Source: an uncultured Mailhella sp. (GTDB lineage: Bacteria > Desulfobacterota > Desulfovibrionia > Desulfovibrionales > Desulfovibrionaceae). Taken from it: DNA of 6,205 bases. Below the pieces are notes generated by a model. It saw only the letters and a list, made by a program, of their open reading frames with translations, was not told the origin of the DNA and ran no database searches. Position 1 is the stretch's first letter. Each line of letters opens with the position of its first letter. Positions 6,190 to 6,205 of this stretch are shown in pieces. The DNA lies in assembly GCF_905187505.1 (NCBI RefSeq), contig NZ_CAJJIC010000135.1, forward strand, positions 1 to 6,205, given 5' to 3'. Position numbers and translations under genes: made by a program.

Positions 6190-6205
6190 GGGGAAATAAT
6201 TCCCC
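6190..6205. repeat. Second palindrome at window edge
   Basis: GGGGAA at 6190-6195 pairs with TTCCCC at 6200-6205 around ATAA, a perfect 6-bp stem with a 4-nt loop that may extend past the window. Between it and the first hairpin, CCCC (6182-6185) could alternatively pair with GGGG (6189-6192). The competing folds look like a compound palindromic repeat rather than a single terminator. Confidence 0.5.

Overview
This 6.2-kb, GC-rich window (roughly 60-65% GC by eye) is ordinary chromosomal gene space with three protein genes and two short non-coding stretches. No tRNA, rRNA, insertion sequence or CRISPR array was recognised. The organism is probably a delta-proteobacterium of the Desulfovibrionaceae type. 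That is an inference from base composition, from an E. coli-style Cca with an HD domain, and from a divergent single-chain pyruvate carboxylase beside an HTH-less biotin ligase. Nothing in the window proves it.

Layout. Positions 3663 to 1 on the minus strand carry most of a pyruvate carboxylase: 1221 residues are visible and the stop lies beyond base 1. Directly upstream on the same strand, 4838 to 3666 encodes a 390-residue biotin-protein ligase. Its stop codon is 2 nt before the carboxylase start, and the carboxylase ribosome binding site abuts that stop, so the two form a tight, probably translationally coupled operon. A 129-bp divergent spacer (4839-4967) separates it from a plus-strand tRNA nucleotidyltransferase gene (4968-6128, 386 aa). 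The last 77 bases hold a 9-bp tandem repeat followed by back-to-back GC-rich hairpins.

How the genes work together. The ligase attaches biotin to a lysine near the C-terminus of the carboxylase. The carboxylase then turns pyruvate, bicarbonate and ATP into oxaloacetate, which replenishes C4 intermediates. The gene order itself pairs the biotinylating enzyme with its likely substrate. Cca is a separate housekeeping function (3' CCA end of tRNA) that shares only the intergenic region.

Most unusual points. The carboxylase departs from standard motifs in all three catalytic modules: a changed biotin-site context (IMKQ instead of AMKM), an altered carboxyltransferase pocket around a conserved metal/pyruvate core, and changed biotin carboxylase signatures. 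It also continues into a cysteine-containing tail past the biotinyl domain. The ligase lacks the DNA-binding domain and instead has a disordered-looking N-terminal extension. The very long open frame antisense to the carboxylase is a composition artefact, explained by the absence of TTA, CTA and TCA codons in the real gene.
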